8,196 nucleotides of DNA from Scatosoma sp045533485 (GTDB lineage: Bacteria; Bacillota; Clostridia; Christensenellales; Borkfalkiaceae), in the NCBI GenBank assembly GCA_045533485.1, contig JAZSHX010000038.1, positions 1 through 8,196 of the forward strand, given 5' to 3'. The notes beneath the pieces were generated by a model that saw nothing but the letters and a program-made list of their open reading frames with translations, did no database searches and was not told the origin of the DNA. A program made the translations under genes and the position numbers. Numbering within the stretch: the first letter of the stretch is position 1; every line of letters begins with the position of its first letter. Shown here in pieces: positions 5,497-8,196 of the stretch.

Positions 5497-6768
5497 TTAT
5501 AGCTGTCCCGTCAACGCCATCAATGCGTTTTCGCGGTTAGATAGCATCGCGAACATATCCAGCTGCGTTGCGCTCTCTTGCGTTTCCGTTTGTATAAGTA
5601 AGCCACGCACGTCGCTTTCCCGTTTTGTGCCGAAAAATTTTCCGTTGCAGGTGATAAAGTGCTTTGCTCGCTTTAAGGCAACGCGCATTTTGATTAAATC
5701 TTCAAAGGTCAGCTTCGTGTACGCGCGCGCCTGCAAAATCTTGTGCGCGTTTTTACCGCCTATCCCCGGCACGCGCAGCAGCGTTTCCAAAGGCGCTTTG
5801 TTGATTTCCACGGGGAAAAGATGTAAATTGCGCAACGCCCACGCGCATTTGGGGTCTAATTCCAAGGACAGGTTTTCATTTTCTTCCAAAAGCTCTTCCA
5901 CGGAAAATCCGTAAAACCGCAACAACCAGTCGGCTTGATATAAGCGGTGCTCTTTGAGCTGTCCTGCGCTTTCGTTTGGCAAAAGTGCGTCGCGTACGAC
6001 GGGTATGTAAGAAGAATAGTAAACGCGCTTCAACTGCATGTTGCGATATAACGCTTGGCTAAGTCGCAAAATTTGACCGTCTTTTTCAGGAGATGCACCC
6101 ACGATCATTTGCGTCGTTTGCCCCGCAGGAAGAAAATAACCGCGTACCTGCCCCTTGCGTTTCTCTTCCGCAAACTGTATTTTCTCCGTTTGCAGGGCAC
6201 GCATAGGCATAAGCAAACTTTGCTTGCTCTTTTGCGGCGCAAGCAATTTCAAGCTTTGTTCAGACGGTAATTCCACGTTGTAACTCATCCTATCCGCATA
6301 TTTTGCCGCTTGACTGTTTAACGATGCGTCCGCGCGCGGAATACCCTTCAAATGTATGTACCCGTGAAAGCCGTATTCCGTCCGTAATTTTTTTACGACC
6401 AGCAATAACCGTTCCATCGTGTAGTTGGGGTTGATATGTACGGCGGAAGATAAAAACAGCCCTTCGATATAATTGCGCTTGTAAAAATCCATGGTCAGCT
6501 CGCAAATTTCTTCGGGCGTAGCGCTGGCGCGCGGCACGTCGGCGCTGCAACGGTTAGGGCAGTATTTGCAATCGTATATACAGTCGTTGCTAAGTAAAAT
6601 TTTCAAAAGAGAGATGCACCGCCCGTCGGGCGTGAATGAATGGCAGCAACCGGCCAAATATCCGTTCCCGATCCCGCCTGCGTTTTTGCGTGCGCTCCCC
6701 GACGACGAACACGACACGTCGTATTTTGCGCTTTCCGTTAAAATTTTCAATTTCTCTATGCTTATCAT
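5497..6768 (-). CDS. Putative DNA modification/repair radical SAM protein (TIGR03916 type)
   Basis: A cytoplasmic radical SAM enzyme of 423 residues from the start chosen. The [4Fe-4S] motif CIYDCKYC (C63, C67, C70) is followed by C74; an earlier cysteine group (C41, C42, C51) is also present. Near the C-terminus a helix-hairpin-helix, INKAPLETLLRVPGIGGKNA (322-341), suggests DNA binding. The tail contains QLDMF (402-406), close to the sliding-clamp-binding consensus QL(S/D)LF. The family is proposed to act in DNA repair or modification together with the DUF4130 protein encoded next in the operon; the reaction is unknown. An in-frame ATG exists at 6837, but the frame from there adds an atypical 23-residue leader and contains the promoter -10 box, whereas MISIEKLKILTESAKYDVSC at 6768 matches the usual family N-terminus. 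The ATG at 6768 coincides with the predicted transcription start. Confidence 0.9.
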   Translation of the reverse strand: MISIEKLKILTESAKYDVSCSSSGSARKNAGGIGNGYLAGCCHSFTPDGRCISLLKILLSNDCIYDCKYCPNRCSADVPRASATPEEICELTMDFYKRNYIEGLFLSSAVHINPNYTMERLLLVVKKLRTEYGFHGYIHLKGIPRADASLNSQAAKYADRMSYNVELPSEQSLKLLAPQKSKQSLLMPMRALQTEKIQFAEEKRKGQVRGYFLPAGQTTQMIVGASPEKDGQILRLSQALYRNMQLKRVYYSSYIPVVRDALLPNESAGQLKEHRLYQADWLLRFYGFSVEELLEENENLSLELDPKCAWALRNLHLFPVEINKAPLETLLRVPGIGGKNAHKILQARAYTKLTFEDLIKMRVALKRAKHFITCNGKFFGTKRESDVRGLLIQTETQESATQLDMFAMLSNRENALMALTGQL

Positions 6769-6774
6769 ATTTTC

Positions 6775-6803
6775 ATTATACACCCCAAAAAAACAAAAGT
6801 CAA
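6775..6803 (-). promoter_or_regulatory. Promoter of the radical SAM-DUF4130 operon
   Basis: On the minus strand TTGACT (6803-6798) and TATAAT (6780-6775) are separated by 17 bp. Counting seven bases past the -10 box puts +1 at 6768, the A of the chosen ATG. The only Shine-Dalgarno-like sequence nearby (ggggtg) falls within the promoter spacer and so would not be in the transcript. Confidence 0.82.
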
Positions 6804-6867
6804 ACAAATGTTCGCATTTCAAGTAAAATATTGTCACGAAAATTTATTACAAATGTGGTAAAAACTC

Positions 6868-6895
6868 TTGACTTGTCATATAAATATATGATAAT
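6868..6895 (+). promoter_or_regulatory. Promoter of the acyltransferase gene with palindromic spacer
   Basis: TTGACT (6868-6873) and GATAAT (6890-6895) are 16 bp apart; TAATAT at 6892-6897 is an alternative -10 box. A perfect palindrome, tcatata-aa-tatatga (6876-6891), fills the spacer and overlaps the -10 box, the position expected for a repressor operator. The promoter diverges from that of the radical SAM operon, with 64 bp between the two -35 boxes. Confidence 0.7.
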
Positions 6896-6934
6896 ATTGT
6901 GTAGGTATTAACAAAATGAAGTGATTGTAAAAAA

Positions 6935-7666
6935 ATGGCAAAAAAAGAGAAAAGACAAAAGTCGCGCCGTAAATGGTATTTTCGGTTGTTGTTAAAGCTT
7001 ATGAAAAAGCGGTATCCTAAGCCGCAATTTATCTATTTGGGAGAAGAAGTGCAAGACGGAAGCTTGATTATCAGTAATCATGAAGGCACGGACGCTCCGT
7101 TATCGCTGGAAATGTACTTGGATAAAAACGTAACTATGTGGGGAGCGCACGAAATGAATTCGGGGCTTATCAAGCTGTATCGTTATCAAACGCGCGTTTA
7201 TTATCATAAAAAGAAGCACTGGAACTTGCATTTGGCACGTTTGTTTTGCTTGATAGCAAGTCCGCTCACCTATTTATTTTATAGTGGATTAGGTTTAATT
7301 TCGACGTACAAAGATTCGCGTTTTATGAAAACGATTCGTGAAAGTATACAAGCAATTAAAAAAGGGGAAAGCATCGTAGTGTTCCCCGAAGATTCCAAAA
7401 ACGGATATTTGCCAGAGCTTGAGGGCTTTTTCGGTGGATTTGTCGTTTTGGCGGAAATATGCAAGCGCCGCGGTATAGATTTGCCTATTTACGTTACTTA
7501 TTTTAAGAAAAAGGAAAAGCAATATATCGTAGATAAACCCGTATTATATTCGCAGTTGAGCGCAAACGGCGAAACGCGCGAACAAGTAGCAAAGGCTCTA
7601 TTGGATCGTTGTAACGAGCTTGGTAAAATGCAATTTGAAAACGAGCAAAATTTGCAAACGGCATAA
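6935..7666 (+). CDS. PlsC/LPLAT-like acyltransferase family protein
   Basis: The 243-residue protein resembles lysophospholipid acyltransferases, which add acyl chains to lysophospholipids at the inner face of the membrane. A basic N-terminus (residues 2-26) is followed by SNHEGTDAPL (47-56) at the position of motif I, and FPEDSKNGY (150-158) at the position of motif III (usually FPEGT). A hydrophobic stretch (about 102-122) could sit in or on the membrane. The motif I spacing is unusual: the usual catalytic pair is His-X4-Asp, whereas here H49 and D53 give His-X3-Asp. The protein may therefore be a divergent subfamily, and the acyltransferase activity is inferred. The ribosome binding site is weak (gaagtga, about 10 nt upstream). 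It stands alone, between its own promoter and a hairpin terminator. Confidence 0.78.
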   Translation: MAKKEKRQKSRRKWYFRLLLKLMKKRYPKPQFIYLGEEVQDGSLIISNHEGTDAPLSLEMYLDKNVTMWGAHEMNSGLIKLYRYQTRVYYHKKKHWNLHLARLFCLIASPLTYLFYSGLGLISTYKDSRFMKTIRESIQAIKKGESIVVFPEDSKNGYLPELEGFFGGFVVLAEICKRRGIDLPIYVTYFKKKEKQYIVDKPVLYSQLSANGETREQVAKALLDRCNELGKMQFENEQNLQTA

Positions 7667-7685
7667 GTAAAAATAAAAAATGAAA

Positions 7686-7718
7686 GGGGCAGGTACGCGT
7701 TGAACGCACACCTGCCCC
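7686..7718 (+). terminator. Hairpin terminator after the acyltransferase gene
   Basis: A 9-bp stem, ggggcaggt (7686-7694) with acctgcccc (7710-7718), encloses a second stem, gcgt/acgc (7697-7700 with 7704-7707), with a tga loop. It starts 19 nt after the stop codon. The structure is very stable but followed by gtatttatag, not a clean U run, so termination efficiency is uncertain. Confidence 0.65.
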
Positions 7719-7900
7719 GTATTTATAGCAATTTTCATGATTTGCAAAACGGCTTTTCTCGCACAAAGCTGTTCTTTGTGCTCGGTCACGCTCTCGCTTA
7801 CCTATCGGCGTTCGCTTATCTCGTCCCTACAAGACATTATCAATGCCTTGCTTAACGGGTAACTCGTCCCACAAATCCTCTTCAAAATTCGTGGGAACAA

Positions 7901-7932
7901 AAAAAAGATATGCTCAACGGCATATCTTTTTT
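7901..7932 (-). terminator. Terminator hairpin, copy 1
   Basis: A 13-bp stem, aaaaaagatatgc with gcatatctttttt (7901-7913 with 7920-7932), surrounds a 6-nt loop. On the minus strand it ends in a run of eight U. It is identical to the copy behind the genuine tRNA-Ser but here follows only a tRNA fragment. Confidence 0.85.
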
Positions 7933-7934
7933 CT

Positions 7935-7954
7935 TGGCGCAGAGAAGAGGATTT
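7935..7954 (-). pseudogene. tRNA-Ser 3' end fragment
   Basis: On the minus strand this is the last 20 nt of the tRNA-Ser gene: part of the T loop, the T-stem 3' strand, the acceptor 3' strand, discriminator G and CCA. Upstream (from 7955) the match to tRNA stops abruptly: tcgcc replaces gaacc on the plus strand. It cannot encode a tRNA and looks like the duplicated end left by integration or recombination. Confidence 0.85.
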
Positions 7955-8074
7955 TCGCCTTTAGCGGCGCGCCCCGCTCCGCCATTATCAATGGCGTCCT
8001 TTGCCTAAGAACTTATATGTTATCCAGCATAAATGAGGCAAAGCGTTTTGCTTCCGCAAAACGGCTCCCACCCT

Positions 8075-8157
8075 CAAATCCTCTTCAAAATTCGTGGGAA
8101 CAAAAAAAAGATATGCTCAACGGCATATCTTTTTTCTTGGCGCAGAGAAGAGGATTT
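8075..8157 (-). repeat. 83-nt repeat, copy 2 (overlaps tRNA-Ser)
   Basis: Exact copy of 7872-7954, with the same 11-bp inverted ends at 8076-8086 and 8147-8157. Here the right part is embedded in the genuine tRNA-Ser(GGA), so this is presumably the original locus and the other copy the derivative. Confidence 0.92.
8104..8135 (-). terminator. Rho-independent terminator of tRNA-Ser
   Basis: A 13-bp stem (8104-8116 with 8123-8135) with a 6-nt loop, starting 2 nt after the encoded CCA and ending on the minus strand in eight U. Confidence 0.9.
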
Positions 8158-8196
8158 GAACCTCCGGTACGTTTCAGGCGTACACACGATTTCCAA
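8138..8196 (-). tRNA. tRNA-Ser(GGA), partial at the window edge
   Basis: The reverse complement gives the 3' part of a class II tRNA: anticodon loop TTGGAAA with anticodon GGA (8192-8194), a long variable arm with stem TACG/CGTA, T loop TTCAAAT, acceptor 3' strand TCTCTGC, discriminator G and encoded CCA (8138-8140). The long variable arm plus G73 fits serine. The 5' half (acceptor 5' strand and D arm) lies beyond the window. Confidence 0.92.

Larger units (their letters stand above)
7872..7954 (-). repeat. 83-nt repeat, copy 1 (tRNA-Ser 3' end plus terminator)
   Basis: Identical base for base to 8075-8157, offset 203 nt. It starts with aaatcctcttc (7873-7883) and ends with its reverse complement gaagaggattt (7944-7954), giving perfect 11-bp inverted ends. 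It contains a terminator hairpin and the last 20 nt of tRNA-Ser. Confidence 0.92.
7719..8137. other. Hairpin-rich non-coding region of tRNA-Ser-derived repeats
   Basis: No supported gene lies here. The region holds one exact copy of the 83-nt repeat, part of the second copy, and spacers of about 150 nt (7719-7871) and 120 nt (7955-8074). The spacers share gcaaaacggct (7744-7754 and 8056-8066) and a cattatcaatg hairpin (7980-7996; 7831-7849). Further perfect stems are gcacaaag/ctttgtgc (7761-7768 with 7774-7781) and cgttttgc/gcaaaacg (8044-8051 with 8056-8063). Confidence 0.7.

Noticed and set aside
5195..5914. 239-codon plus-strand open frame spanning the junction of the DUF4130 and radical SAM genes
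   Set aside because: Composition is arginine/serine-rich nonsense; it overlaps two recognised genes on the other strand and lacks a start signal.
6769..6837. Upstream ATG at 6837 as the start of the radical SAM protein
   Set aside because: The extra 23 residues do not resemble the family N-terminus and the -35 and -10 boxes of the promoter lie inside this stretch.
7827..8100. Minus-strand reading frames in both repeat copies sharing VPTNFEEDL and then diverging
   Set aside because: They look protein-like, but a stop codon (TGA) lies just upstream in frame, there is no start codon or ribosome binding site, and they sit behind a terminator.
7872..8157. CRISPR array
   Set aside because: There are only two repeat units, each 83 nt long and derived from tRNA-Ser and its terminator, with a single 120-nt spacer and no cas genes.

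Overview
The window looks like chromosomal DNA of an anaerobic Firmicute of the Clostridia type. Base composition is moderate, the sigma-70-type promoters are very close to TTGACA/TATAAT, the tRNA genes encode their CCA ends, and the set of a type III glutamine synthetase, an ammonia-dependent NAD synthetase and a radical SAM/DUF4130 pair fits that group. I cannot place it more narrowly from sequence alone. There is no phage, transposase or CRISPR gene in the window, but both ends carry tRNA-derived duplications that look like scars of integration or duplication.

Left edge (1-537): an intact tRNA-Pro(CGG) on the minus strand with a strong terminator, preceded on the same strand by a broken 5' half of a second tRNA-Pro. 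The broken copy still sits behind a consensus promoter. The spacer between them holds tandem gtggtcaa repeats. A canonical plus-strand promoter then drives a CapA-family metallophosphatase-like protein (538-1656). A bidirectional terminator separates it from the convergent genes.

Centre (1707-4534, minus strand): glnN (type III glutamine synthetase) followed 2 nt later by nadE, a tight two-gene operon with a consensus promoter at 4587-4616. Both enzymes use ammonia, so the operon ties nitrogen assimilation to the last step of NAD synthesis.

Right centre (4746-6768, minus strand): a radical SAM protein with a C-terminal helix-hairpin-helix domain, then a DUF4130 protein. This is a recognised but poorly characterised pair proposed to act in DNA repair or modification. 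It is the most interesting system here: the radical SAM protein ends with QLDMF, which resembles the bacterial sliding-clamp-binding motif, and its promoter places the transcription start at the ATG itself, predicting a leaderless mRNA. A divergent promoter with a palindrome in its spacer drives a PlsC/LPLAT-like acyltransferase (6935-7666).

Right edge (7686-8196): a terminator, then about 420 nt of hairpin-rich non-coding DNA containing an exact 83-nt direct repeat. Each copy consists of the 3' end of tRNA-Ser plus its terminator; the second copy belongs to a genuine tRNA-Ser(GGA) that runs off the window.
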